From Geobacteraceae bacterium (GTDB lineage Bacteria; Desulfobacterota; Desulfuromonadia; Geobacterales; Pseudopelobacteraceae): a stretch of DNA of 59,146 bases. The notes under the pieces are model-generated. The model made no database searches. It had not been told where the DNA came from and worked only from the letters and a program-made list of their open reading frames with translations. Positions 34,657-44,219 of this stretch are shown piece after piece. The translations under genes and the position numbers were made by a program. Position 1 is the first letter of the stretch, and every line of letters begins with the position of its first letter. The DNA is taken from assembly GCA_025355325.1 (NCBI GenBank), contig JANXZX010000214.1, positions 1 through 59,146 of the forward strand, written 5' to 3'.

Positions 34657-35694
34657 TTAATCTTCTGCAACGCGTACTATCAGCTTGCCGAAGTTCTTTC
34701 CTTCCAATAGTCCGATGAATGCTTCAGGAGCATTTTCCAGTCCATCGACGACATCTTCCCGATATTTCACTCTTCCATCAGATACCCAGGTGATCATCTG
34801 CTGGTAGAACTCGTCATGGCGGTTGCCAAAATCGTCGAAAATAATAAAACCCTGCATCTTAATCCGCTTGGTGAGCATCGTGCGCATCAGAATATCCAAC
34901 CGATCCGGGCCGTGAGGCACTCCTGCGACGTCATTGTAGTGGGAGATAAGTCCGCACAGCGGCACACGAGCACCCACATTCAGCAGGGGAAGGACGGCAT
35001 CGAACACAGCGCCGCCGACACTCTCAAAGTAGACATCAATGCCATTGGGACACGCATCAGCCAATTGTTTGGGGAAATCCATGCGGCGGCGGTTGATACA
35101 GACATCGAAGCCAAGTTTACCAACAGCATAATTACACTTATCAGTATCACCGGCGATACCGACCACGCGACACCCTTTAATTTTGGCAATCTGCCCCACG
35201 ACCGAACCGACGGCGCCGCTCGCGGCGGCAACGACCACTGTCTCCTCAGGTTTCGGCTGACCGATTTTCAGCAGACCCATAAATGCGGTAAAGCCAGGCA
35301 TGCCGAGTACCCCGAGAGCAAGCGAGGGATGCGGAACCTCCGGATCAAGCCTGATCAAACCGGTGCCGTCCGACACGGCGTAATCCTGCCACCCGCTATA
35401 CGCAACGACCTCATCACCCGGTTTGAAATCGGGGTGCAGGGACGCTTCAACGCGCGAGACGGTTCCGCCAACCATTTCACTGCCGATGGCAACCGGAGGA
35501 GCGTAAGACGGAGCATCGCTCATACGTCCACGCATGTAGGGGTCCAGAGAGAGATACCGTGTTCGCAGAAGCACCTGCCCGCTGCCCGGCACAGGAACGT
35601 CCACTTCTTCAAGTCGGAAATTTTCAAGGGTCGGCTTGCCGACCGGGCGTGTATTAAGAACAATCCTTCGGTTTACTGTCATATTTTGAGTCAT
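34657..35694 (-). CDS. MDR-family NADP-dependent oxidoreductase, copy 1
   Basis: 345 residues, medium-chain dehydrogenase/reductase fold of the zinc-free CurA/leukotriene-B4-hydroxydehydrogenase type. SLDPYMRGRM, the nucleotide-binding AASGAVGSVVGQIAKIKG, FESVGG and FIIFDDFG segments are typical. It probably reduces activated double bonds (enones or quinones) with NADPH. GAGAGGTG precedes the ATG. Its upstream neighbour is a paralogue of nearly the same length (44 bp between the two), so it is a tandem duplicate. The basis of the pair is not clear from sequence. Confidence 0.9.
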   Translation of the reverse strand: MTQNMTVNRRIVLNTRPVGKPTLENFRLEEVDVPVPGSGQVLLRTRYLSLDPYMRGRMSDAPSYAPPVAIGSEMVGGTVSRVEASLHPDFKPGDEVVAYSGWQDYAVSDGTGLIRLDPEVPHPSLALGVLGMPGFTAFMGLLKIGQPKPEETVVVAAASGAVGSVVGQIAKIKGCRVVGIAGDTDKCNYAVGKLGFDVCINRRRMDFPKQLADACPNGIDVYFESVGGAVFDAVLPLLNVGARVPLCGLISHYNDVAGVPHGPDRLDILMRTMLTKRIKMQGFIIFDDFGNRHDEFYQQMITWVSDGRVKYREDVVDGLENAPEAFIGLLEGKNFGKLIVRVAED

Positions 35695-35737
35695 GCTTCA
35701 CCTCTCATCCGGGTATCGCTTTTTTCCATTATTGCTA

Positions 35738-36772
35738 TCAGTCACTCTCGACCTGTACAATCTGACTGCTAAAAGTCTTGTCTTCCAACATTCCGACAAA
35801 TGCCTTGGGCACATTTTCCAGGCCATCTATAATATTTTCCCGATATTTGATTTCACCTTCAGTTAACCAGGAACTCATCTGCCGGTGAAACCCGTCATAG
35901 CAGCTGGAATAATCATCAAGGGCATTATAACCCTGTATCGTAATGCGCTTGCCAAGCAGCGTGCCGGTCAATAGTCCCAATCGGTCCGAACCGTGAGGTA
36001 CATCGGTATTGTTGCACTGTGTAGCCAGGCCGCACAAAGGAACACGGGCACCGGTATTAAGCAGCGGCAGTACCGCATCAAAAACCCCGCCGCCGACACT
36101 CTCAAAATAAATATCGATACCTCTCGGACAAGCTTCCGCTAATTGTTCGGGAAAATTGAACCGATTGCGGTTTACAGAGGCATGGAAACCCAACTCCTCA
36201 AAAACGTAACAACACTTGTCGGCGCTGTCAGTGATACCAACCACCCGGCATCCGCTTATTCTGGCTATTTGCCCCGCCACTGATCCTGTTACCTCGCTCG
36301 CTGCCGCAACAACGACTGTTTCTCCCGATTTCGGCTTACCAATTTCAAACAGCCCCATATAGGCGGTAAAACCTGGGATACCGAGTATTCCAAGAGCAAG
36401 GGAGGGCCGGGCCATATTGATATCGAGTCTGGTGAGGCCGATGCCGTCAGATACGGCATAATCCTGCCATCCGCTGTAACCAAGTACCATCTCTCCCGGC
36501 AAAAATCCGGGATGCCTGGAATTTTCCACACGAGACAATGCGTAGGCGTTTATCACGCCGCCAACTTCCGGAATTGCGGAGTGATTCGGCGCGTTTCTCA
36601 CGAGGTTGAGCATGTACGGATCCAGCGAAATATACAGAGTTCGCAGCAATACTTTACCGGAGGACAAAGCAGGAATGACATGGACTTCAATCCGGAAATG
36701 ATCAACCGTCGGTACGCCCGAAGAAAGAGAATTGAGAACTATTTTACGGTTGATAGTGCTGTGTCGAGCCAT
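35738..36772 (-). CDS. MDR-family NADP-dependent oxidoreductase, copy 2
   Basis: 344 residues, same family as copy 1: AASEVTGSVAGQIARISG in the nucleotide-binding place, FESVGGGVFDAVLPLL and the SLDPYM motif. It differs in the loop before SLDPYM and lacks the RGRM of copy 1 (NLVRNAP instead). AAGGTG lies about ten bases before the ATG at 36772; a GTG at 36781 is the alternative. The promoter presumably lies in the 256 bp before it. The substrate is not known. Confidence 0.88.
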   Translation of the reverse strand: MARHSTINRKIVLNSLSSGVPTVDHFRIEVHVIPALSSGKVLLRTLYISLDPYMLNLVRNAPNHSAIPEVGGVINAYALSRVENSRHPGFLPGEMVLGYSGWQDYAVSDGIGLTRLDINMARPSLALGILGIPGFTAYMGLFEIGKPKSGETVVVAAASEVTGSVAGQIARISGCRVVGITDSADKCCYVFEELGFHASVNRNRFNFPEQLAEACPRGIDIYFESVGGGVFDAVLPLLNTGARVPLCGLATQCNNTDVPHGSDRLGLLTGTLLGKRITIQGYNALDDYSSCYDGFHRQMSSWLTEGEIKYRENIIDGLENVPKAFVGMLEDKTFSSQIVQVESD

Positions 36773-36969
36773 GGAAGACACCTTGTGTGAGGCAGTATGA
36801 TCAGTGCATGATTCCTGTACATACGAACCAATGAGTCAAATTCAGTAAATATGGAAAGTTAGGCAATGATAACAGATTGGTAAGGACAATCAGATGGGTG
36901 GGCGTCTGTTTTTGCTGTCAGAGGTTCAGGTGAGAACAAATAAGGCAATTAATTAGTTGAGATAAGATA

Positions 36970-36977
36970 TTGTCCTA
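36970..36977. promoter_or_regulatory. TAGGACAA motif, copy 1
   Basis: TTGTCCTA (inverse of TAGGACAA) in the intergenic stretch between the MDR genes and the MASE3 kinase. One of five such copies I found, all intergenic. Confidence 0.25.
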
Positions 36978-37028
36978 CTGGACTGTTTTAATAAATTCCT
37001 ATTGAATGAGCATGTAATTAGCCCGGAA

Positions 37029-39323
37029 TTACATATTCAATTCCGCTTGAATCCCGCTTTCCATCGCTATTTCAATCCTGAATTCTGCACCGATATCAGT
37101 ATTTCTCACCATGAGAATTACACCCATATTTTTCTCTATGATTGATTTCGACATGAACAGACCGATCCCAGTGCCCCGCTGTGGACCTTTGGTAGTAAAA
37201 TAAGGGTCAAACACCTTGGAAATAATTTCTTCAGAGATACCTCCGGCGTTGTCAGAAACTTTTACGACAGCGCAGCCCTTTTCACTGCCCACAGAGACTA
37301 TTATCTGAGCACCATAAATATCTTTTTCCACTATCGCGTCCCGTGCGTTGTTCAGAATATTAATAAGAACCTGCGTAAATTCATTCGGATAGCCATGAAT
37401 GACCGGATTAGCGTGCTCCACGACCGTGATGTTGATGAACGGGTTTTGAAAACTGCCCTCCATGAGTATTAACGTATTATTGATCGCCTCAATCACGTAA
37501 AAATCCGACTTTTCTTTTTCCGGTTTAAAGTAGTTTCTGAAATCATCAATGGTTTTGGACATGTGCCTGATGATCGACATGGTTTTGGCAATTGATGTAT
37601 CCAGAAACTCTTTGGTGAAGTCCGGTGATCCATAGAACAATCCGAGCTTTTGCATGGAAAGTCCAAGGGTGTTCAAAGGCTGTCGCCACTGATGAGCAAT
37701 ATTGCTGATCATCTCTCCCATGGCAGCCTGCCGGTTTTGCTGTATCAGCATCTGCTCCTTTTCTCGCAAGGCTTCAATTGCCAGAATGCGTTCATCGGTC
37801 GCTATCTTCAATGTTTCGATAGCATTTTGCAGCTCCTTCGTCCGTGCTTCGACCAGGTTTTCCAGTTCATTATTCAATATGCTAAGACTATCTTCGGCTG
37901 CTTTACGTACTTCCACTTCATGTCGCAGTCTGTCGCTCAACTCTTCGGCCTGTTTGCGGGAAATAATGGCATCCTGCATCATGTTAATGGTGGCCTTGCG
38001 GGAATCGCGCAGCTTGATGTTGACGGCCTGCAGCTCTGCCTGGGACTGCATTCGCTCCGTAATATCCTGAACAGTTCCGGTCAATGACAAGATGCATCCG
38101 GTACTGTCAACTTTAATTTCGCCCAGGCCAAGTACCCATCTTGTTTCACCATCATTCACACGTATTATCCGGTATTCCTTCGAAAAGAGGGATCGATTGG
38201 CTATGACCTCTTCATTCAAGTAACGATCCATCATATCCCTGTCATCGGGATGGACAATTTTCAGCCAGTTTTTAACGGTGCGTGGGTAGGTCGGGGCAAT
38301 ACCGAAAATTTTGTTGATAACTTCGGAGGTCTCCCATTCTCCTGTAACAAAGTCAACTACATACGACCCTATTGATGCGGCGCGCTGAGACTCTTTAAAA
38401 AAGTATTCCCGTTTTTTGAGGGCAATTTCAGCCTGTTTGCGTGCCTGTATGTGCGCTTCAAGCATTGACTCGGTTTCTGTTCTTGTCGCGATCTCTTTAC
38501 GGAAGTCATCATTAGTCCGGTTCAGCTGATTGAAAATCAGGTGGTATGGTTCTTCAATACCGGTAACGACAATGGCGCGATAAATCATCGTGAAGGAAAA
38601 CAGCTTGAAGTAATGACCGACAATATTGGAAATACCGAAATTGCTGATATAAAAGGTAAAAGTCAGCTCAGAGATAATAGTGCATACCATTGATGCCAAA
38701 AGCAGCTTATACACCGATTCAGCAAACAGGCGTCTGCTCCGTATCAGAAAGACGATACCGGCAGAAAGAACCGCGCAGATGACGTACTCGCTGTACACTT
38801 TAAAAGCGGTCAATCCTTTGCCTTCAACAAAACAGATCGGGAATATTTTCCAGTAAAAGATGCAGGCAATTAAGAGAGCGGTAATGAACGTATAGAGGGC
38901 AAAAATCCATCCAACCTTGACAGTCCTGTTGGTATACAAAAGCAGAAACGCGGCCAGCAAGGTGCAGCTTTCCAGGCCTCGCGCGGCAATCCACAACTGA
39001 TTGGCATAAAAGTCATAGTCGGTAAATATCGGCATGCCCTTGTATGACAGGGTGTGGAGCAAGTCCAGAATACCGATGAACAGAAAGGAAATCCCTACCA
39101 TGATCAGGTAGGGATTTTTGATGTACTTGACCGAATTCCAGGTAATGATGAAGACAGTGGCGGCAATTATAATGCTGAACAGTTCGACCAGGCTGTGAAA
39201 GAGAAGATAGTTCACCCGTACAGTCAGGTAGAGCCCGATCAGCACTGCCAGCGTGAATGTCCAGTACGTTATTTTAGCGCTTCCATTTCCGCTTTCTGAG
39301 AAGGCCGGGAGCAGCGGCTTCAT
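37029..39323 (-). CDS. MASE3 sensor histidine kinase
   Basis: 764 residues. Seven or so membrane spans (about 20-245, GILDLLHTLSYKGMP is a MASE3 marker), PAS (about 310-425), long coiled coil (about 430-525), HisKA with phosphoacceptor His544 (SNIAHQWRQPLNTL) and HATPase_c (NARDAI, DNAGGI, GTGIGLFMSKSI). The membrane part is typical of sensors for an integral signal. The start codon overlaps the stop of the upstream PAS gene by four bases (ATGA), so translation is coupled. No adjacent response regulator is encoded in the same direction immediately downstream. Confidence 0.92.
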   Translation of the reverse strand: MKPLLPAFSESGNGSAKITYWTFTLAVLIGLYLTVRVNYLLFHSLVELFSIIIAATVFIITWNSVKYIKNPYLIMVGISFLFIGILDLLHTLSYKGMPIFTDYDFYANQLWIAARGLESCTLLAAFLLLYTNRTVKVGWIFALYTFITALLIACIFYWKIFPICFVEGKGLTAFKVYSEYVICAVLSAGIVFLIRSRRLFAESVYKLLLASMVCTIISELTFTFYISNFGISNIVGHYFKLFSFTMIYRAIVVTGIEEPYHLIFNQLNRTNDDFRKEIATRTETESMLEAHIQARKQAEIALKKREYFFKESQRAASIGSYVVDFVTGEWETSEVINKIFGIAPTYPRTVKNWLKIVHPDDRDMMDRYLNEEVIANRSLFSKEYRIIRVNDGETRWVLGLGEIKVDSTGCILSLTGTVQDITERMQSQAELQAVNIKLRDSRKATINMMQDAIISRKQAEELSDRLRHEVEVRKAAEDSLSILNNELENLVEARTKELQNAIETLKIATDERILAIEALREKEQMLIQQNRQAAMGEMISNIAHQWRQPLNTLGLSMQKLGLFYGSPDFTKEFLDTSIAKTMSIIRHMSKTIDDFRNYFKPEKEKSDFYVIEAINNTLILMEGSFQNPFINITVVEHANPVIHGYPNEFTQVLINILNNARDAIVEKDIYGAQIIVSVGSEKGCAVVKVSDNAGGISEEIISKVFDPYFTTKGPQRGTGIGLFMSKSIIEKNMGVILMVRNTDIGAEFRIEIAMESGIQAELNM

Positions 39324-40636
39324 AGCAGATCCCCGGTGAAATCCATCTCATATCTCGGCGGCAGTCCCGCTGCGGCGCAGAGTTCATTGATCTCGTTCTT
39401 CAGCTCTATCATGCGCAGTTCACGGCCGACTGCAGAACTGTTGAAGATACTCAGTTCTTCATTCAAATCCTGAAGCTCCCCGGTGTAGCGGCGAATCTCT
39501 TCTTCTGCCCGCCGACGTTCAGTGATGTCACTATTGACACCGAACACACGGGTAACCTTTCCTTCCTCGTTATATAACGCACCACCAATTGTCGATAGCC
39601 ATCGATACTCTCCGGAAGAGTGGCGAGCACGAAACTCGACGTCAAACGATTCGTGTCCGGCTATTTTTTCATCCCGTTCCGCCTCGATCCTCTCAATATC
39701 GTCCGGGTGCACCAGCCTGGTCCAATCCGAATAGGTCGTGACGGTTCCGGCAGGGAGACCATACAATTTATTTAACTCCGGCGTAAAATCAACTTCTCCG
39801 GTCTCAACATTCCAGTCCCAAATCCCCACATGTGCGCTCTCCTGCGCCAACCGCAGGCGGCCCTCATTCTCGCGTAGCGCCTCCTCGGATCGCTTGAGTT
39901 CCGTGATATCCTGAACAACCGCGACACCTCCGGTAAACGTGCCTGCCCGATCATGCAGAGGAGCCGCACTAACCAGGCCGATCCAGCGCCTGCCATCTTC
40001 CAGACGGGCTTCTATCTCAAAGTTTTCCACAATGCGATTTTGACTGACCGCTACCTGCATCGGCATTTCATGGGGTTCCAACTCTCTTTTCGAAGAAAAA
40101 TACCGGTTACCCGGCTGTTCCCGGACAGTACCTGACGCGGAAATATTCTGCTCGGGTGACGCACCGAACATTCGCGATCCGGCCGGATTGGTCGTAATGA
40201 GCCGGCATTGCGGATCTTCTGCAATGGTAACAGCGACCGGCAACGTTTCCAGAAGCGTACGCATCCGGTTATTCGCCGCAGCAAGCATCTCTTCGGATCG
40301 CCTTGACTCCTCACAAAGCCGTTCCAATTCGCGGTTTTTCACCAGGAGTTCCTCGCTTTGAACTTGAAGCTCTTCACTGGTAATCCGGATTTCCTCATTT
40401 ACTATCCGGATATGACTGTAGGCATCCCGGAGTCTAAGTTCAGTTGAAATGGATTCTGACTCCAACAGCTCTTCATTGCGCTTCAGTAAAGCAGGATCTA
40501 TGGATGCACAGTCATCGGCTCCAGGGTCACCGCTGCTCACTATATCACGCAAGGCTTCTTCGGCCCTTTCAAGCTGCAAGCGAAGTTCTTCTATTTCCGC
40601 CAGCAGCTTTATTCTGGATTTTTCTGCGGGTGTCAT
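39320..40636 (-). CDS. PAS-domain protein without kinase output
   Basis: 438 residues, soluble. An N-terminal coiled coil (about 1-120; ELRLQLERAEEAL, VQSEELLVKNRELERL), two PAS domains (about 130-255 and 260-380) and a short C-terminal coiled coil (about 385-420). No HisKA, HATPase, GGDEF or EAL domain. It is translated first and coupled to the MASE3 kinase by ATGA overlap, so the two probably work as one sensor: PAS protein as an extra sensory input that docks by coiled coil. GAGGTAATGCT precedes the ATG. Confidence 0.88.
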   Translation of the reverse strand: MTPAEKSRIKLLAEIEELRLQLERAEEALRDIVSSGDPGADDCASIDPALLKRNEELLESESISTELRLRDAYSHIRIVNEEIRITSEELQVQSEELLVKNRELERLCEESRRSEEMLAAANNRMRTLLETLPVAVTIAEDPQCRLITTNPAGSRMFGASPEQNISASGTVREQPGNRYFSSKRELEPHEMPMQVAVSQNRIVENFEIEARLEDGRRWIGLVSAAPLHDRAGTFTGGVAVVQDITELKRSEEALRENEGRLRLAQESAHVGIWDWNVETGEVDFTPELNKLYGLPAGTVTTYSDWTRLVHPDDIERIEAERDEKIAGHESFDVEFRARHSSGEYRWLSTIGGALYNEEGKVTRVFGVNSDITERRRAEEEIRRYTGELQDLNEELSIFNSSAVGRELRMIELKNEINELCAAAGLPPRYEMDFTGDLL

Positions 40637-40755
40637 AGCATTACCTCATTTTGTTCCATCATCAAACTACTCTGCAACATAGTAAGGGGGCGCTGACAAG
40701 TATTGGCGGTAAAAAAATTTGGAGAGAGATGGGACTCTTGCAAAAGTTTATTTAA

Positions 40756-40871
40756 GTCCCCCCTCCCCTTGCGGGAGGGGGTTAGGGGGTGGGGGAGGCC
40801 GCCACAAGTAACATGCTGATTTCATGGCGCCTTCCCCCTCACCCTAACCCTCCCCAGCGGGGGAGGGGATT
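40756..40871. repeat. REPIN-like paired inverted element C
   Basis: First arm CCCCTCCCCTTGCGGGAGG plus GTTAGGGGGTGGGGG, then GCCACAAGTAACATGC and TTTCATGGCGCC, then the inverse arm CACCCTAACCC and CGGGGGAGGGG. Its inner sequence matches element E at 57498-57614 closely. It lies between the PAS gene and the response regulator gene. Confidence 0.85.
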
Positions 40872-40884
40872 AAAAGCTCAACTA

Positions 40885-41517
40885 TTACAGCAAATTGTTT
40901 TCAATGACAAACCGGGTGATCTCGGCGTTGTTCTTCATGTTCAGCTTGGCAAGAATGTGGGCACGGTAGGTGCTTACGGTTTTGACACTCAGCACCAGCT
41001 CCTCAGCAATCTTGCCGACCGTCTTACCGGAGCCGATCAGGCTCATTACCTGATATTCCCGGTTGGAAAGACTGTGCTGCAGATTTTGCTGACTGACATC
41101 ATTGAGTCCGGTAACGAGAGACTCCGCCAGAACGGCACTCACATATTTTTTCCCGAGCGATATTTTATGCAGTGCATCGAGGAGATCCGCTGACGGGCTC
41201 CCCTTGGTCAGATATCCGGATGCTCCGGATTTGTAAGCGCGAAGCGCAAACTGCTCTTCAGGGTGCATACTCAGCACAAGCACCGGAAGTTTCGGCTTGA
41301 TGTTCTTCAACTCCACCAGCACATCAAGTCCATTCCTGCCGGGCATGGTAATATCGAGAATTACGATATCATAGTCATTGCTCTTTACCTTGCTCAGCAA
41401 CTCCTGGCCGTTGCACGCCTCATCTACGACGGTCATGTTGACGGTTGTGTCAATAACCTGCCTGAGACCTTGCCTGAAAATTGAGTGATCATCTGCTATT
41501 ATGATTTTTATCGGCAC
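40885..41517 (-). CDS. NarL/FixJ-type response regulator
   Basis: 210 residues: receiver domain (IIADDHS, phosphoacceptor Asp55 in VILDITMPG, conserved Lys in LTKG) and C-terminal LuxR-type HTH (LSNREYQVMSLIGSG, VSTYRAHILAKL). The GTG at 41517 is chosen because GGAGGAGGGGC lies three bases upstream; a longer frame from 41577 has no signal. It overlaps the kinase gene by 29 bp, so the two are coupled. The kinase lacks its phosphoacceptor His, so the phosphoryl donor is in question. DNA targets unknown. Confidence 0.93.
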   Translation of the reverse strand: MPIKIIIADDHSIFRQGLRQVIDTTVNMTVVDEACNGQELLSKVKSNDYDIVILDITMPGRNGLDVLVELKNIKPKLPVLVLSMHPEEQFALRAYKSGASGYLTKGSPSADLLDALHKISLGKKYVSAVLAESLVTGLNDVSQQNLQHSLSNREYQVMSLIGSGKTVGKIAEELVLSVKTVSTYRAHILAKLNMKNNAEITRFVIENNLL

Positions 41518-42331
41518 GGTGCCCCTCCTCCCTACTTTTCGGTAGTCGCGCAAACAGTGCAGTACCTCCCTGCGCAACTCCGAATATTTTTACTTTTCCT
41601 CCGAACGCCGCTGCTCTTCCCCGTATTCTTTCGATTCCAAGGAATTGAAGTTTATTGCTATCCTCATCAACTATGACCTGCCCATTATCGTGTACCGTCA
41701 GCATCAGCCGCCCTTTTCTCTCCATCAGAGTAACCTGAACAAGAGTGGCATAAGAGTGAAGACTGACATTGGCTAACGCCTCCTGGAATATCCGGTACAC
41801 CACCGTAGACAGCTCACTGTCTATCTCGTTATTTTCGAGGAGCAGGGTGGTTTTACAGGTAATCCCGGTCCGTTTCTGGAATTTCAATGCCTTCCACTCT
41901 ATGGCATCGGCAAGGCCCAGCAAATCAAGCATTACCGGCCGCAATTCCGACGAAATCCGCTGCACGGCAGTAATTGCAGATATTATAAGTTGCTCCATCG
42001 CCATTACCCTGTCAACAAGCTGGGCGTGGTCTCGATATTCGTCTGAAATGAGCGACGCGCTCACCCGAAGCGATGCCAGCATCTGCCCCAGCTCTTCCTG
42101 GATTTCCTCGGCTATAGAAGTTCGCTCCTGCTCCTGAATGGCAATGATATTGGCAAGGAGCTGCCGCTGCTGAATCATCGAGTTATTGAACTTTTCCTCC
42201 CGTTTTTGATGTTGGGTCTTTTCCTGAATACACTCACGGCGCAGTTGAGTCAACTCTCTGCGTAGTTTCAGGATGCGCAGATCCGGACTTCTCATCTCGG
42301 CATATTTCACTTCATTCATCCGGAACTTCAT
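41489..42331 (-). CDS. NarX-type sensor kinase lacking the phosphoacceptor His
   Basis: 280 residues, soluble, a coiled-coil lead then a HisKA_3 dimerisation domain and HATPase. The H-box that usually reads ExHDExGQ is EIQEELGQ here: codon CAG gives Gln (about residue 78) in place of His. The later ATPase part keeps EALANVSLHS but the DxGxG box reads DNGQV and the G-box LGIERIRGRAAAFGG is altered. GGGGCG precedes the ATG at 42331; a GTG at 42361 has no signal. Either it is a non-phosphorylating regulator of the partner protein, or another kinase feeds the regulator. Confidence 0.88.
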   Translation of the reverse strand: MKFRMNEVKYAEMRSPDLRILKLRRELTQLRRECIQEKTQHQKREEKFNNSMIQQRQLLANIIAIQEQERTSIAEEIQEELGQMLASLRVSASLISDEYRDHAQLVDRVMAMEQLIISAITAVQRISSELRPVMLDLLGLADAIEWKALKFQKRTGITCKTTLLLENNEIDSELSTVVYRIFQEALANVSLHSYATLVQVTLMERKGRLMLTVHDNGQVIVDEDSNKLQFLGIERIRGRAAAFGGKVKIFGVAQGGTALFARLPKSREEGHRADKNHNSR

Positions 42332-42460
42332 TGAAACGCCCCAATCGGTATTTTTCTGCACAAATCGACATGTTTATTCTATCACATTATTCGGAAAATC
42401 GCCCACCACACGGAACAAAGAGGGTGTACGACAAAAATGTTGGTAGATTCAATAACAACC

Positions 42461-42571
42461 TCCCCTCCCCTTGCGGGAGGGGATTGAGGGGTGGGGTAAG
42501 CTGACTGTAACACCTCGATATTACAACAACTTCACCCACCCCCCGTCCCCCTCCCGTCAAGGGAGGGGGAA
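42461..42571. repeat. REPIN-like paired inverted element D
   Basis: Arms TCCCCTCCCCTTGCGGGAGG with ATTGAGGGGTGGGG, and the inverse CACCCACCCCCCGTCC with CAAGGGAGGGGG, joined by about 35 bp. It occupies part of the 690-bp gap between the kinase gene and the WecA-like gene. No supported gene lies in this gap; it also holds the 32-nt repeat and the TAGGACAA motifs. Confidence 0.8.
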
Positions 42572-42587
42572 TATAAAAACATCAATA

Positions 42588-42619
42588 TGGTGACTTTCAA
42601 CAAATTTGTCGCAGACCCG
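42588..42619 (+). repeat. 32-nt dispersed repeat, copy 2
   Basis: Matches positions 5-36 in the same orientation with two mismatches. It begins right after REPIN-like element D. Confidence 0.6.
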
Positions 42620-42753
42620 AACAAAGAGCCACCATAACGTTACGGTGCATGATATCAAGCCGTTCCCGAAGGGAATATCGGCATATGTCTGAATTATAAC
42701 TAGGATTACTACATAGCCCCGCATAGGAAAACCTTCTGTTAAAAGGTAGGTGT

Positions 42754-42817
42754 TTGTCCTATGCAATAGGACTTCTCTCCCTTCCTCGACAACACCGTCC
42801 AAATAGGACAAATGTCC
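42754..42817. promoter_or_regulatory. TAGGAC palindrome cluster upstream of the multicopper operon
   Basis: GTCCTATGCAATAGGAC (42756-42772) is an almost perfect palindrome, and GTCC-aaATAGGAC-aaat-GTCC follows at 42797-42817. Together they carry repeated TAGGAC half sites about 210-270 bp upstream of the WecA-like start. A possible operator; no promoter boxes were found with confidence. Confidence 0.35.
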
Positions 42818-43022
42818 CGCCAGCCTCATCAAAAAAAATCCACCCATCAGAAACACTTACGGAACACACCTGATATCGCTGATTTAAAATACGGATATCC
42901 TCTGATTTTTTAGAAATCCGGGTTCGGGTACTATCACCATAGAGAAAAGTTTATTCGACAGATACCCCGCATTTCCCGAACTGATGGAGCGCACGCGGTC
43001 CGGTCTTGAGAGGAGTTCCGCC

Positions 43023-44189
43023 ATGAAATACATAATCCCGTATCTCTCCTCGTTTTTGCTGACGGCCGTGTTAACACCGGTTGTTATCCGTGTTGCTGCC
43101 GCGTGCAACTGCCTGGATGTCCCCGGGGGGCGTCGTTTGCACCAGACAACCACTCCCCGGTGGGGCGGCGTGGCGTTCTTTGCCGGCGTGTTGCCGTTCC
43201 TGTTTATGGAAAACGGCAACGGTGCCCTGACATCCTATATAGTCGCATCATTCCTGCTGGTCGGCATGGGCATAAAAGATGACCTGTCGTCACTGAGCTG
43301 GAAAGTTAAACTGGCAGGAATGACAGTCGCAACGTCAATAGTCATATTCGGTGGACATATCACTATACACACCATCGGCTTCTATGGATCACTGGGAAAC
43401 GTGAATCTTGAACTGCTCAGCATCCCGCTTACCTATATCGCCATAATCGGCATCACCAATGCCATAAACCTCCTTGATGGTTTGAATGGCCTTGCCGGTG
43501 GTGTCTCTCTTCTCGGCTTCCTGTTCATGGGTATTGCAGCATTACTCGCCGGCAATTTCATGCTGGTGGTCATCTGCATCGCCTTTGTAGGGGCATTGTG
43601 TGCATTCCTACTCTTTAACTTCCCCGGCGCCAAAGTTTTCATGGGCGATACCGGAAGTCTCTTTCTCGGTTTTTCACTCGCCGTCACCGCAGTGCTGCTG
43701 ACCCAAGACAGTGCGTCATCAGTTGATGCAATGTTCCCGGCACTGGTTCTCCTCATCCCCATTTTCGATACTCTCCGTGTACTGATTGTACGACTCATGA
43801 ATGGGAAAAATCCGTTCAAAGCCGACAACCTTCACCTCCACTACCTGATTTTAAGCAAAAGCATATCCCCGGCACACGTAACACTTCTGTTCTGGTCACT
43901 GACCGCACTGTTCGGTTGTGTCGCACTCACCCTGACCGGCAGAACTTCGGAGATATACCTGTATGTGGCTCTGTCAGCCTCACTGCTGTTAAGCATAGTT
44001 GCAGTACGCCTGACGCAGCAACGGCATGCCGGGACAGCTGTTTCCACACCGTCAACACAGATGCCATTCGGATTGGAATCCGGATTCACCGCACATGACC
44101 TGGGCCATTCCGTCCAAGCAATTAATGGGCAGATAACAGCGATCAAATGGATGGTTGTTCTGGGCGTCGTACTTTTAGCCGCCAGTTGA
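43023..44189 (+). CDS. WecA/MraY-type phospho-sugar transferase
   Basis: 388 residues, about eleven membrane spans. Family motifs: DDLSS (Asp86-Asp87), NLLDGLNGLAGG (about 145-155), the MGDTGSLFLG segment, and HLHYLIL near the C-terminus (HIHH-type motif). It should transfer a sugar-1-phosphate (GlcNAc or similar) to undecaprenyl phosphate on the cytoplasmic side, the first step of a surface polysaccharide. AGAGGAG precedes the ATG at 43023. It is separated by 30 bp from the small LSKRN protein, so probably heads the multicopper operon. No other polysaccharide gene is near, which leaves its role in that context open. Confidence 0.92.
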   Translation: MKYIIPYLSSFLLTAVLTPVVIRVAAACNCLDVPGGRRLHQTTTPRWGGVAFFAGVLPFLFMENGNGALTSYIVASFLLVGMGIKDDLSSLSWKVKLAGMTVATSIVIFGGHITIHTIGFYGSLGNVNLELLSIPLTYIAIIGITNAINLLDGLNGLAGGVSLLGFLFMGIAALLAGNFMLVVICIAFVGALCAFLLFNFPGAKVFMGDTGSLFLGFSLAVTAVLLTQDSASSVDAMFPALVLLIPIFDTLRVLIVRLMNGKNPFKADNLHLHYLILSKSISPAHVTLLFWSLTALFGCVALTLTGRTSEIYLYVALSASLLLSIVAVRLTQQRHAGTAVSTPSTQMPFGLESGFTAHDLGHSVQAINGQITAIKWMVVLGVVLLAAS

Positions 44190-44219
44190 AGCCCGCAAAG
44201 TAACGAAAGGAGAAGTAAA

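Noticed and set aside
42557-42856. Open frame of 99 codons on the minus strand
   Set aside because: It begins and ends in repeat-rich intergenic DNA, without a ribosome site.
42362-43022. CRISPR-like or phage attachment features
   Set aside because: Repeats here are REPIN-like or palindromic; no regular spacers, tRNA or integrase.
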